Part shown: piece by piece, positions 1-8,966 of the stretch
Layout of the letters: each line of letters opens with the position of its first letter
Numbering within the stretch: position 1 is the first letter of the stretch
Assembly (NCBI RefSeq): GCF_040802235.1
Contig: NC_133165.1
Span: 12,681,623-12,745,622 of the forward strand
Length of the DNA: 64,000 nucleotides
From: Manis javanica
Taxonomy: Eukaryota > Chordata > Mammalia > Pholidota > Manidae
Direction of reading: 5' to 3'
Notes under the pieces: model-generated
Seen by the model: the letters and a program-made list of their open reading frames with translations, nothing else
Database searches by the model: none
What the model was told of the DNA's origin: nothing
Program-made: the position numbers and the translations under genes

Positions 1-200
1 GCTTCTATGCTCTTTTGCTGTGCCCTAATTATTTTTCTTTTTCCTTCTGTCTTCCTTTTTTTTTTGATATGTTCATCCAGGGAACTGTATTTATTTCTAT
101 ATCTATCTTTTTGTATATTTTGTGTAGTTATGCTATTTACTTGTAATACACTTGGGTTTGTACCATTCTGAGATCTTCGTACATCCTATTTGTTTTTTCA
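1..200. other. unassigned T-rich sequence
   Basis: T-rich sequence with a run of T around 57-65. No coding potential or repeat family could be recognised. It may be a further degraded part of the old L1 that follows. Confidence 0.4.
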
Positions 201-900
201 TTACTTACAGCAAAAATCACTGATGTATCATTTTATGGGTTTTGAGAAACATAAAAATCATAAGTCCATTACCACAGCCATGAGACATAACAATGCTATC
301 ACCTAAAAAAATCCACGCACCGCCTTTTTATAGAGACCTCTCTCCCTAATCTCAAACCCGTATGAATATCCCCATTGTTTTGTCTTTTCCAGAATGTTAA
401 ATAAATGGGACCATACAAGTCTACTCATTTGTTTGGCTTCTTTCACTTAGGAGAAACATTTAAGATTCATCATTCTGTCACATGTATCGTAGTAGTTCTC
501 TCTCTAACTCTCTCTTTATTTTTTAAATTGCTAAATAGTGTTCCATTAGATAAAGATACCAAGAATTTGACTGGTTTAAAGTCATATTGGTTATTTCCAG
601 TTTCTGGTGATTATGGATACAGCTACTATGGACATTCAAATACAGTTTTTTGTAGAAACATAATTTTCATTTCTTTTGTTATACACCGGTGAAAAGGATA
701 ATTGGATCATATGTGAACACATACTCAATTTTCTAAAATTTTTTTCATTTTCCTCGAAATTTAAAAAAATCTACACATTTGTTCTTCACAGTGGTTTTAC
801 CACTTTGCATTCCCAAATGCACTGTTTGAGAATTCCAATTCCTCCCTACACCTGGTCAGCATTCTATACTGACAAGCTTTTCTTTTTATCTCTTTTTCAT
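200..900 (-). mobile_element. old L1 3'-region fragment (outer layer of nest, part 1)
   Basis: Read on the minus strand this resembles the ORF2 end and 3' UTR of an ancient mammalian L1. On the plus strand the usual antisense phrases are degenerate but in order: the 'gcttctttcactta' type stretch near 435, 'aaatagtgttccatt' near 532 and 'ggataattggatcat' near 697. The resemblance stops near 900, where a younger L1 begins, and resumes at about 11,876. The old element is therefore split by an insertion of about 11 kb. Divergence is high and no frame is open. Boundaries are approximate. Confidence 0.65.
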
Positions 901-2664
901 TAAGGTATCATTGACAAACAATATTATGAAGATTTCACATGAGCATCATTGTGATTTCAACATTCACCCATATTATCAAGGTCCCCCCACAAAACACATT
1001 ACAGTCACTTCCTGTCAGCATAGTAATATGGTATAGAGTCATTACTTATATTCTCTGTTCTATACTGCCTTCCTCATGACCTACCTATATTACGTATCCT
1101 AATTTTAAAGCCCTTTAATCCCCTTCTCCCAACCTCCCCAGTGCCTTCCCTTTGGTAAGCATGAGTCCCTTCTTGGAGTCTATGAGTCTGCTGCTGTTTT
1201 GTTCCTTCAGATTTACTTTGTTGTTTATACTCCACAAATGAATGAAATCATTTGGCACTTGTCTTTCTCCAACTGGCTTATTTCACTGACCATAATATCC
1301 TCTAGATCCATCCATTTTGTTGCAAATGGTAGGATTTGCTTTCTTCTTTTGACTGACTGAATAATATTCCATTGTGTATATGTACCACCTCTTATTTATC
1401 CATTCATCTACTGATGGACACTTAGGTTGCTTCCATATCCTGGCCATTGTAAATTCTGCTGCAATAAACATAGGGGTGCATATGTCTTTTTGACTCAGGG
1501 ATAGGTTTTCTGGCGGGTAAATTCCTAGGAGTGGAATTCCTGCATCAAATGGTATTTCTATTTTTAGTTTTATAAGGAACCTCCATATTGCTTTCCAAAA
1601 TGGTTGAACTAATTTACATTCCCACTAAAAGCGTTGGAGGGTTCTCTTTCTCTGCACCCTCACCAGCATTTGTTGTTCCTTGACTTTTGGGTGTTGGCCA
1701 TTCTAACTGGTGTGAGGTGATACCTCATTGTGGTTTTAATTTGCATTTTTCTAATGATTAGAGATGTGGAGCATCTTTTCATGTGGCTGTTGGCCATCTG
1801 AATTTATTCTTTGGAAAAGTGCTCAGATCCTCTGCCCATTTTTTTAATTGGATAATTTGCTTTTGTTTGTTGAGGCACATGAGCTCTTTATATATTTTGG
1901 ATGTCAAGCCCTAATCAGATATGTCATTTATGAATATATTCTCCCATTCTGTCAGATGCCTTTTTGTTTTACTGATGGTGCCCTTTGCTGTACAGAAGCT
2001 TTTTAGATTGATAGAGTCCCATTTGTTCATTTCTGCTTTTGTTTCCCTAGCATGGGGAGATATGTTAATGAAAAAGTTGCTCAAGGTTATATTCAAGAGA
2101 GTTTTGCCTGTTTTCTTCTGAGTTTTATGGTTTCATGACTGACATTCAGGTCTTTGATTACTTTTGTGTACGGAGTTAGACAGTAATTCAGTTTCATTCT
2201 CTTACATGTGGCTGACCAGTTTTGCCAATACCAGTTGTTGAAGAGGCTGTCATTTTCCTACTGTATATCCATTGGCCATATATATGTGAGTTTATATCTG
2301 GGCTCTCTATTTTATTCCATTGATCTATGGGTCTATTCTTGTGCTATTACCAAATTGTTTTGATTTCTGTGGCTTTGTAGTAGAGCTTAAAGTCAGGGAG
2401 CATAATTACCCCCTTATATTCTTCCTTCTCAGGGTTGCTTTGGCTATTCAGCATCTTTTGTGGTTTCATATGAATATTAGAACTATTTGGTTTAGTTTTT
2501 TTGAAGAATGCTGTTGGTACTTTAACAGGGATTGCATTGAATCTGTAGATTGCTTTATGCAGCATTGCCATTTTGATGATATTCATTCTTTCTAACCAAG
2601 GGTATGAGATAGATTTCCATTTTTTTTGTTTTCTTCAATTTCTTTCATAAGTATCTAATAATTT

Positions 2665-3030
2665 TCAGTGTATAGGTGTTTCACCTCCTTGGGTAGGTTT
2701 ATTCTTAGGTATTTTATTCTTTTGATGCAATAGTAAATGTAGTTGATTTCTTAATATTTCTTTCTGCATTTCCATCATTAGTATATAGGAATGCAACAGA
2801 TATATGTGTATTAATTTTGTATCCTGTAACTTGTTGAATTCAGTTATTAGTTTTAGTAGTTTTTGGGTGAATTCTTTAGGGGTATTTATGTATAATAGCA
2901 TTGCATCTGCAAACAGTGACAGTTTAACTTCTTCCTTACCAATCTGGAGACCTCGTATTTCTTTGTGCTGTCTTATTGCCCTGACTAGGACCTTCAGTAC
3001 TGTGTTAAATAAAGTGGAAAGAGTGAGCAT
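2665..3030 (-). pseudogene. L1 ORF2 reverse-transcriptase core fragment, catalytic Asp lost
   Basis: This 121-residue open stretch matches the L1 ORF2p RT core in its order of motifs. [22 protein letters not shown] segment (residues 23-40) leads into the catalytic box, here F-A-D-A instead of F-A-D-D. It is followed by the [15 protein letters not shown] helix. The RT polymerises cDNA at the nicked target, and loss of the second box aspartate would abolish catalysis. Frames on either side are closed, so this is a relic of a larger gene. Family assignment is firm; the substitution is read directly from the sequence. Confidence 0.8.
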
Positions 3031-3986
3031 CCTTGTTGTGTTTTCTTAGAAGAAAAGCTTTAGCTTTTTGCTGTTAAAGATGTTGTTGACTGTTGGTTTG
3101 TTTTATATGGCATTTATGATGTTGAGGTATTTACCCTCTATACTCGTTTGTTGAGTTTTTATCATGAATAGATGTAGAATTTTGTCGAATGCTTTTTCAG
3201 CATCTATGGAGATGATCATGTGTTTTTGTCCTTCTTTTTATTAATGTTTTGGATGATGTTGATGGATTTTTGAATGTTGTACCATCTTTGCATCCCTGGA
3301 ATAAATCCTACTTGGTCATGATGGATGATCTTTTGATGTATTTTTTAATTCAGTTTGCTAATATTTTGTTGAGTATTTTTGCATCTATGTTCATCAGGGA
3401 TATTGGTCTGTAATTTCACTTTTTTGTGGTGTTTTTGCCTGGTTTTGGTATTAGAGTGATAATGGCCTCATAGAATGAGTTTGGGAGTATTCTCTCCTCT
3501 TCTGCTTTTTGGAAAACTTTAAGGAGAATTAGACCTTCACTAAATATTTCATATAATTCAGCAGTGAAACCATCTGGTCCAGAGGTTTTATTCTAAGGTA
3601 GTTTTTTGATTACCAAATCAATTCTATTGCTGGTAATTGGTCTATACAGATTTTCTGTTACTTCCTGTGTCAGCCATGGAAGGTTGTATTTTTCTAGAAA
3701 GTCATTCATTTCTTCTAGGTTGTCCAGTTTGTTAGCATATAATTTTTCATAGTATTCTCTTATAACTCTTTGTATTTCTATGGTGTCCATTGTGATTTTT
3801 CCTTTCTCATTTCTGATTCTGTTTATGTGTGTAGACTCACTTTTTTTCTTGATAAATCTGGCTAGGGGTTTATCAATTTATTTTATTTTCTTGAAGAAAC
3901 AGATCCTGCTTTCATTGATTCTTTCTATTTTTTTATTCTTCCCAATTTTATTTATTTATGCTCTAATCTTTATTATGTCCCTCCTT

Positions 3987-4469
3987 CTACTGACTGGGTC
4001 TCACTTGTTCTTCTTTTTCTAGTTTCACTAATTGTGAATTTAGAATGTCCATATGGGATTGTTCTTCTTTCCTGAGGTTGGCCTGTATTGTAATATACTT
4101 TCCTCTTAGCACAGCCTTTGTTGCATCCCACAGATTTTGCAGTGTTGAATTATTGTGGTCATTTGTCTCCATATATTGCTTGATCTCTGTTTTTATTTTG
4201 TTATTGATCCATTGATTATTTAGGATCGTGTTATTAAGCCTACAAGGGACTGTGGGCTTTTTAATTTTTGTTGTGTAATTTATTTCTAGTTTCATACCTT
4301 TGTGATCTGAGAAGCTGTTTTTTATGATTTTAATCTTTTTGAATTTACTGAGGCTCTTTCTGTAGACTAGTATAAGATCTATTCTTGAAAATGTTCCATA
4401 TGCACTTGAGAATAATGTATATGCTGTTGCTTTTGGATGGAATGTTCTGTAGATGTCCATTAGGTCCAT
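3987..4469 (-). pseudogene. L1 ORF2 endonuclease-domain C-terminal fragment
   Basis: This 160-residue open stretch matches the end of the L1 apurinic-like endonuclease domain and the linker that follows. It has an FSRIDLILV-type strand and the SDHKGMKLEI motif, in which the S-D-H catalytic triad segment is retained (residues 54-56). In a live element this domain nicks target DNA. It is an isolated piece of a broken ORF2, so it is annotated as a pseudogene. Confidence 0.8.
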
Positions 4470-5487
4470 CTGTTCTAATGTGTTGTTCAGTGCCTCTGTC
4501 TCCTTACTTATTTCTGTCTGGTTGATTGTCCTTTGAAGTGAGTGGTGTTATGAAGTCTCCTAAAAAGAATGCATTGCATTCTATTTCTTCCTCTAATTCT
4601 GTTAATATTTGTTTCACTTATGTAGGTGATCCTGTGTTTGGTGCACAGATATTTATAATAGTTACAGCCTCTTTTTGGACTGACCTGTTTATCATTATGT
4701 AATGTCCTTCTTTGTCTCTTGTTACTTTCTTTGTTTTGAAGTCTATTTTGTCTGATACAAGTACTGCAACTCCTGCTTCTTTGTACGTATTAGTTGCATG
4801 AAATATCTTATTCTATCCCCTTACTTTCAGTCTGTGTGTGTCTTTGGGTTTGAAGTGACTCTCTTCTAGGCAGCATATAGATGGGTCTTGCTTTTTTTTA
4901 TTTTTATCCATTCAGTGACTCTGTGTCTTTTGATAGGTGCATTCAGACCATCTACATTTAGGGTGATTATCGGTAAGTATGTACTTCTTGCCATTGCAGG
5001 CTTTAGATTCATGGTTACCAAAGGTTCAAGGGTAATTCCCTTACTATCTAATGGTCTAATTTAACTCACTTAGTGTACCATTACAAAAATTACCTAAAGG
5101 TACTTTTCTTTTTCCTCCTTTTTCTTCATCCTTCATTCTTGGAATATTCTCATATTCTGTACTCTTTGTCTATCCCTTGATTGACTTTGGGGATAGTTGA
5201 TTTAATTTTGAATCTGCTTAGTAATTAATTGTTCTACCTTCTTTACTGTGGTTTTATTTCCTCTGGTGACAGCTATTTAGCCTTAGGAACACTTCCATCT
5301 ATAGTAATCCCTCCAAAATGCTCTGCAGAGGTGGTTTGTAGGAAGCAAATTCTCTCGGCTTTGGCTTATCTGAAAATTTTTTAATCCCTCCTAAAAATGT
5401 AAATGATAATGTTACTGGGTAGAGTATTCTTGGTTCGAGGACCTTCTGCTTCATTGCATTAAATAAGTCATGCCACTCCCTTCCAGC

Positions 5488-5829
5488 CTATAAGGATTCT
5501 ATTGAGAAATCTGATGATAGCCTGATGGGTTTTCCTTTGTATATGATCTTTTTTCTCTCTCTAGCTACTATCCTTGATCTGTCCCTATCCTTGATCTTTG
5601 CCATTTCAATTATTGTATGTCTTTGTGTTGTCTTCCTTGGGTCCCTTGTTTTGGGAGATCTGTGCACCTCCATGGCCTGAGAGACTATTTCCTTCCCCAG
5701 ATTGGGGAAGTTTTCAGCAATTACCTTTTCAAAGACACTTTTTATTCCTTTCCCTCTCTCTTCTTTTTCTGATAGCTGTATAATAACATGAATATTGTTC
5801 AGTTTGGATTGGTCACACAGTTCTCTCAA
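5488..5829 (-). pseudogene. L1 ORF1 RNA-binding protein fragment
   Basis: This 113-residue open stretch matches the RRM and C-terminal region of L1 ORF1p, the RNA-binding chaperone. It has an ENFPNLGKE motif (residues 39-47), a central SPKTRDPRKTT-type strand and a basic ARERKKIIYKGKPIRLSSDFS segment. Upstream ORF1 sequence is interrupted by ERV-A at 5,973 and continues at 8,967. The frame is otherwise degraded. Confidence 0.8.
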
Positions 5830-5966
5830 TATTCTTTCATTCTTAGAGATCCTTTTTTTTACTCTGTGCCTCAGCTTCTTTGTATTCCTGTTCTCTAATT
5901 TCTACTGCATTTACAGTCTCTTCTACTACATCTAATTTGCTTTTAAATCCCTCCATTGTATGTTTC

Positions 5967-5972
5967 ATTTCA
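5967..5972. repeat. ERV-A target-site duplication, left copy
   Basis: The hexamer atttca abuts the LTR and is repeated exactly at 8,967-8,972. Six base pairs is the usual duplication for class II endogenous retroviruses. Confidence 0.95.
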
Positions 5973-6306
5973 TGTCGCGCGCCCCGTCCTCGCCGGCAAG
6001 AACAGCACGCAACAACAGCAGGATTCTTCTGCAGAAAGCTTTATTCTTCAGCTCTTTGTGAAACAAATGAGTTGGGCAGGACCCAGAGGGGAAGGAGAGG
6101 CTTGCTTATATAGTTCTCATGCTCTGACCTGGTTGGTGCGGCTCCATATGCCTTATTAGCATAACCATTTGGTGGGTCTCATTGGTCCTTATGCCAAGGC
6201 GCAATTAGCATGTAGTTTAGTGGTGTGGGATGATTTGTCATTAGGAAGTTCGGGGCCTTCCGGCTGCCCTGCATGGGGCGCTATTTTCTGAGCACGGCTG
6301 CCAACA
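5973..6306 (-). repeat. ERV-A 3' LTR
   Basis: This is a 334-bp LTR beginning TGTTGGCAG and ending GCGCGACA on the minus strand, with the standard TG...CA termini. It matches the 5' LTR at every position I compared. It is preceded, in proviral direction, by a polypurine tract. It carries the same TATA box and AATAAA signal as the other copies. Confidence 0.96.
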
Positions 6307-6320
6307 TCTCCCCCTTTTTT
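6307..6320 (-). other. ERV-A polypurine tract
   Basis: The minus strand reads AAAAAAGGGGGAGA immediately before the 3' LTR. This is the standard position and composition for the plus-strand DNA primer of a retrovirus. A second AAAAAGGGGG lies at 6,397-6,406, about 77 bp upstream in proviral direction. Confidence 0.92.
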
Positions 6321-6652
6321 GTCTAACAGAAGCTCAAGGCGGAACTTGCCAGCAGAGGCGGAGACAGAGGCCTGACCTCCATCATACTTCCTGATGCCCC
6401 CTTTTTGGAGAGGGGTTCTGGGCATCTACCCCTATGCAGTCAGGCATGCCTCTCAGAGGGGTCCAAGACCTCTTGCAGTGCTTTGCCTCGCATCCTCTGG
6501 CTGGCGTTGGGACCGCTTGGTACAAAGGGTTTGGACCCTTTTTCTCAACCCTCTTGCACCATGAGCTTCTTAAAGAAAGCTGTGATTAAGCATTGAGGTA
6601 CTCGGGCCTGGTGCAGTGCCACATGGGCTCAGGGTGCAAGAGCTACCTCAAG
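6307..6652 (-). other. ERV-A noncoding region between env stop and 3' LTR
   Basis: About 345 bp follow the env stop and precede the 3' LTR, with no convincing frame. The region is GC-richer than the host flanks. It holds a second purine tract (6,397-6,406) and the true polypurine tract. In simple class II elements such a region can hold a structured RNA export element. I infer that possibility from position only and could not fold the RNA. Confidence 0.55.
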
Positions 6653-7036
6653 CTAAAGCTGAGCTTCCTTCTTAAGCATATTGAGCCACACTTGGGGAGA
6701 GGCGCCAATGTCTATCGCCATTAGGGCTTGAGCAAGGATCACCTTGTCCTTATGTTGATTGCGGAGTCTGCATAACAACCAGAGTAGGAGCATGAGACCT
6801 CCAAGCATGAACACGCCCATCCCAGCCATGCCCGCCCACTCCTTGACATGGGAGAGAGCTCTGAGGGACCAGGAAGAGAGTCCTTCTGCTACGGAGATAT
6901 CTAGACGGGTGGAGTTGATGTGGATTATTTCTCGCCGCAGTTCTTCTAGTGCTCCATCAAAGTCCTGGGACCAGTTTCCTGAAAGATACTGGGACAGGCC
7001 TCGTGACAGATTAGTGAAAGCATTTAATACTTCTGT
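6653..7036 (-). pseudogene. env: ERV-A env transmembrane-subunit C-terminal remnant
   Basis: An open frame of about 125 codons from near the gag junction (7,030) ends at TAG (6,653-6,655). It encodes an Env transmembrane C-terminus: an amphipathic ectodomain stretch with two N-glycosylation-type sites (NLS and NWS), a membrane-proximal W-containing segment, one hydrophobic span of about 20 residues rich in Gly, Leu and Met (remnant residues 67-87) and a charged cytoplasmic tail of about 38 residues. The surface subunit, fusion peptide and disulphide loop are missing. The frame is +1 relative to gag, so it is not an extension of the Gag frame. It results from an internal deletion that removed pro, pol and most of env. 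Confidence 0.8.
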
Positions 7037-8462
7037 TAGTGATCCTGGCTTGTTTGTGGCTCTGTAATATGGCTGCGGCTAGGCCCGTGTTGGTGAGTGG
7101 CCCTCCTATTTCTCTACAGGCTTTCAACCAAGCGTGTATCCCTTTCTGTTTCCAGGGTGTTATCGCCTGTCTGCATTCCTTGGTACATTGTTCAAATACT
7201 AATTGCTCTACCAGGGGCATCGCTTGTTCCTGATCTCCAAATATTCTGCCTGCGGCCTCCATCATACGAGCGACAAAGTCAGAAAATGGCTCGCTCGGCC
7301 CCTGAATAATTTTTGTCAAATTGCCTGATACTTCTCCTTTGTTGGTGAGGGCTTTCCATGCCTTGGCAGCGCACGTGTTTATTTGTGCGTATACCTGTAA
7401 GGGGAAGGCGGTCTGGTTGGCTACCCACTGTCCTTGGCCCGTCAGCATATCATATGACCACGCAGGCTGTCCTTCGGCCGCGTTTGCGCGTGCCTGGGTC
7501 ATACTGATATCATGCCACAATGCCTTCCATTCTATGTATTGCCCCATACTAGAAAGGCATGCCTTAGTTACATATTGCCAGTCTGCGGGTGTCATGGCTG
7601 TCTCTGTTAATCTCTCAACTTGTGCTATGGTGTAGTTGGCACTGACTTCATAAGCCCGAACGGATTCTGCTAACTCCTTAACTTGTTTATGGCTCAGGGG
7701 CTGGTGAGAGCGTACGCCATTATCCTCAAATACAGGAAACATTTGTCTAATTGCCTGAAGAGTATCTGGGTGGCAAAAGGAGAGTGCGCCACTCACGTAA
7801 GGTGGCGGGGCAAAGGGCGTCGGGGGACACCCTGCTTTCATTTTTTCCTTGGTCCGCTTTTCAACTTTGCTGGTTCCCTTACTTCTACACTCTGCGGTTT
7901 TATTTTCTTCCCCTTCCTCTGCGGACGTTAATTCCTCCTCAGATTCCCTATTGGAGAGTTGGAGGTCCCTCAACTCTTTCCAGGGGTATTTACTATTTTC
8001 TCCGAGGCGATCGTCACTCGCTTCTCGGGGCTCTTTCGCTTTTGCCCTAGGCGGGCTTTCTCCCTCACTCTGAGGTTTCTTTACCTTCGTTTTTGTGGCC
8101 TTTTTTCGGCCGCGCGCGCTCTCTGTTTCCCGTTCCGTTTCTGACATGCTCTCTTGGATATCTGTCAATGCTCTCTGACCTTCTTTTATTACCTTTTCAC
8201 ATCTCTCATCTTGCAGACAAGCTCTAATCAGTTTCCAGAGGGGCCTGGTGCCTCCCCTCAGGCTACCCTCCTCCTCCTCTCTATCAAGATCTTTCCCCAG
8301 TTTGTCCCAGCTCGGGATTGAGAGGGACCCTGAACAAATGAACCAGGGGGCCACACGGTCTATCTCCTTCACAAAAGATCCTAAGACTTTGCTGGAGACC
8401 TTCAAGTTTCACTCTTTGAGAGCTGTCTGCAGCGCCGTGACTAATGACGGTGCATTCCCCAT
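7011..8462 (-). pseudogene. gag: ERV-A gag, truncated after capsid, in-frame TGA at codon 18
   Basis: The natural ATG is at 8,462-8,460 and is followed by a Met-Gly-Asn start typical of an N-myristoylated matrix protein. Codon 18 is TGA (8,411-8,409). Beyond it the same frame stays open for 464 codons to TAA at about 7,011. Counting from the TTG at 8,405, there is a matrix-like part with tryptophans (residues 21, 33 and 57), a highly charged linker (90-190), a PPPY late-domain motif (200-203), the capsid N-terminal domain (about 215-350), the major homology region starting QGPSEPFSDF (368-377) and the capsid C-terminal domain to about 450. There is no CCHC zinc knuckle, so nucleocapsid is lost. 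The last 10 or so residues are read through the deletion junction. The capsid layout is betaretroviral/IAP-like. Confidence 0.9.
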
Positions 8463-8527
8463 GGTGCCTCCTTATTTACAGAGAACCATCAACCATTATC
8501 CTAAAAAGCAGGGGCCTCTCGGAACTT

Positions 8528-8529
8528 AC
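8528..8529 (-). promoter_or_regulatory. ERV-A leader 5' splice donor
   Basis: The minus strand reads GGG|GTAAGT, a strong 5' splice-site match, between the primer binding site and gag. Retroviruses use a leader donor here to make env mRNA. Its use is inferred. The same site is present in ERV-B at 63,269. Confidence 0.65.
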
Positions 8530-8612
8530 CCCTCCGGGCTTTCTTCTGACCTGCAGTTCTGAATCCTCTCCAGATGTCTGAAGGGTCCTCCCTGTGCCGG
8601 TGATGTTCTGGT

Positions 8613-8630
8613 TCCCGGGATTCGGCACCA
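8613..8630 (-). other. ERV-A primer binding site, tRNA-Phe type
   Basis: Two bases after the 5' LTR the minus strand reads TGGTGCCGAATCCCGGGA. The 3' end of mammalian tRNA-Phe would pair with TGGTGCCGAAACCCGGGA, so 17 of 18 positions match. tRNA-Lys, the primer of most betaretroviruses, fits poorly. IAP-type elements are known to use tRNA-Phe. Confidence 0.88.
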
Positions 8631-8699
8631 CTTGTCGCGCGCCCCGTCCTCGCCGGCAAGAACAGCACGCAACAACAGCAGGATTCTTCTGCAGAAAGC

Positions 8700-8705
8700 T
8701 TTATT
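8700..8705 (-). terminator. ERV-A LTR polyadenylation signal
   Basis: AATAAA on the minus strand, downstream of the TATA box within the LTR. The same signal in the 3' LTR would end the transcript. Confidence 0.8.
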
Positions 8706-8765
8706 CTTCAGCTCTTTGTGAAACAAATGAGTTGGGCAGGACCCAGAGGGGAAGGAGAGGCTTGC

Positions 8766-8772
8766 TTATATA
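8766..8772 (-). promoter_or_regulatory. ERV-A LTR TATA box
   Basis: TATATAA on the minus strand, about 194 bp into the LTR and 61 bp before the AATAAA signal. This is the proper spacing for a compact class II LTR promoter. Confidence 0.8.
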
Positions 8773-8966
8773 GTTCTCATGCTCTGACCTGGTTGGTGCG
8801 GCTCCATATGCCTTATTAGCATAACCATTTGGTGGGTCTCATTGGTCCTTATGCCAAGGCGCAATTAGCATGTAGTTTAGTGGTGTGGGATGATTTGTCA
8901 TTAGGAAGTTCGGGGCCTTCCGGCTGCCCTGCATGGGGCGCTATTTTCTGAGCACGGCTGCCAACA

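Larger units (their letters stand above)
901..5972 (-). mobile_element. LINE-1 (L1-A), 3' part: ORF1 C-term, ORF2, 3' UTR
   Basis: This is a long minus-strand L1. Going down in coordinate it contains the ORF1 C-terminal half (about 5,960-5,380), the ORF2 endonuclease region (about 4,470-3,990), the reverse transcriptase region (about 3,800-2,660), the ORF2 C-terminal region (to about 1,290) and the 3' UTR (to about 901). ORF2 is broken into many short frames, so the element is dead. In the RT core the catalytic F-A-D-D box reads F-A-D-A: codon GCA at 2,902-2,904 replaces the second aspartate. The element continues across the retrovirus at 8,967. A possible eroded target duplication lies at 890-900 and 11,866-11,875. 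Confidence 0.88.
5973..8966 (-). mobile_element. ERV-A: young class II (IAP/betaretrovirus-like) provirus, internally deleted
   Basis: This is a 2,994-bp provirus on the minus strand. Order in its own direction: 5' LTR (8,966-8,633), primer binding site (8,630-8,613), leader with a splice donor (8,529), gag (from 8,462), env transmembrane remnant (to 6,653), noncoding 3' region, polypurine tract (6,320-6,307) and 3' LTR (6,306-5,973). The flanks carry a perfect 6-bp duplication, atttca, at 5,967-5,972 and 8,967-8,972. The two 334-bp LTRs look identical over their full length. Nucleocapsid, protease, pol and most of env are absent. A 6-bp duplication, a tRNA-Phe-type primer site and a betaretroviral capsid together place it with class II ERVs near the IAP group. 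The insertion is inside ORF1 of an L1. Exact family is uncertain without a database search. Confidence 0.95.
8633..8966 (-). repeat. ERV-A 5' LTR
   Basis: This is a 334-bp LTR with TG...CA ends, equal in length and sequence to the 3' LTR by eye. A TATATAA box lies at 8,766-8,772 and an AATAAA signal at 8,700-8,705, giving a U3-R-U5 layout with a short R. A CCAAT motif lies upstream of the TATA box. The GC-rich U5 end contains several CpGs, as expected of a young LTR. Confidence 0.96.

Noticed and set aside
2320..2595. Plus-strand frames overlapping L1-A
   Set aside because: These are antisense to L1 ORF2, a common source of spurious frames.
7321..8144. Several plus-strand frames opposite ERV-A gag
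   Set aside because: They are antisense shadows of the long gag frame; the GC-rich composition keeps the reverse strand open.
5973..8966. ERV-A as a solo gene-capture or host-domesticated gag/env gene
   Set aside because: The TGA in gag, the frame change into env and the near-perfect age symmetry fit a recent defective insertion better than domestication. No selection test is possible here.
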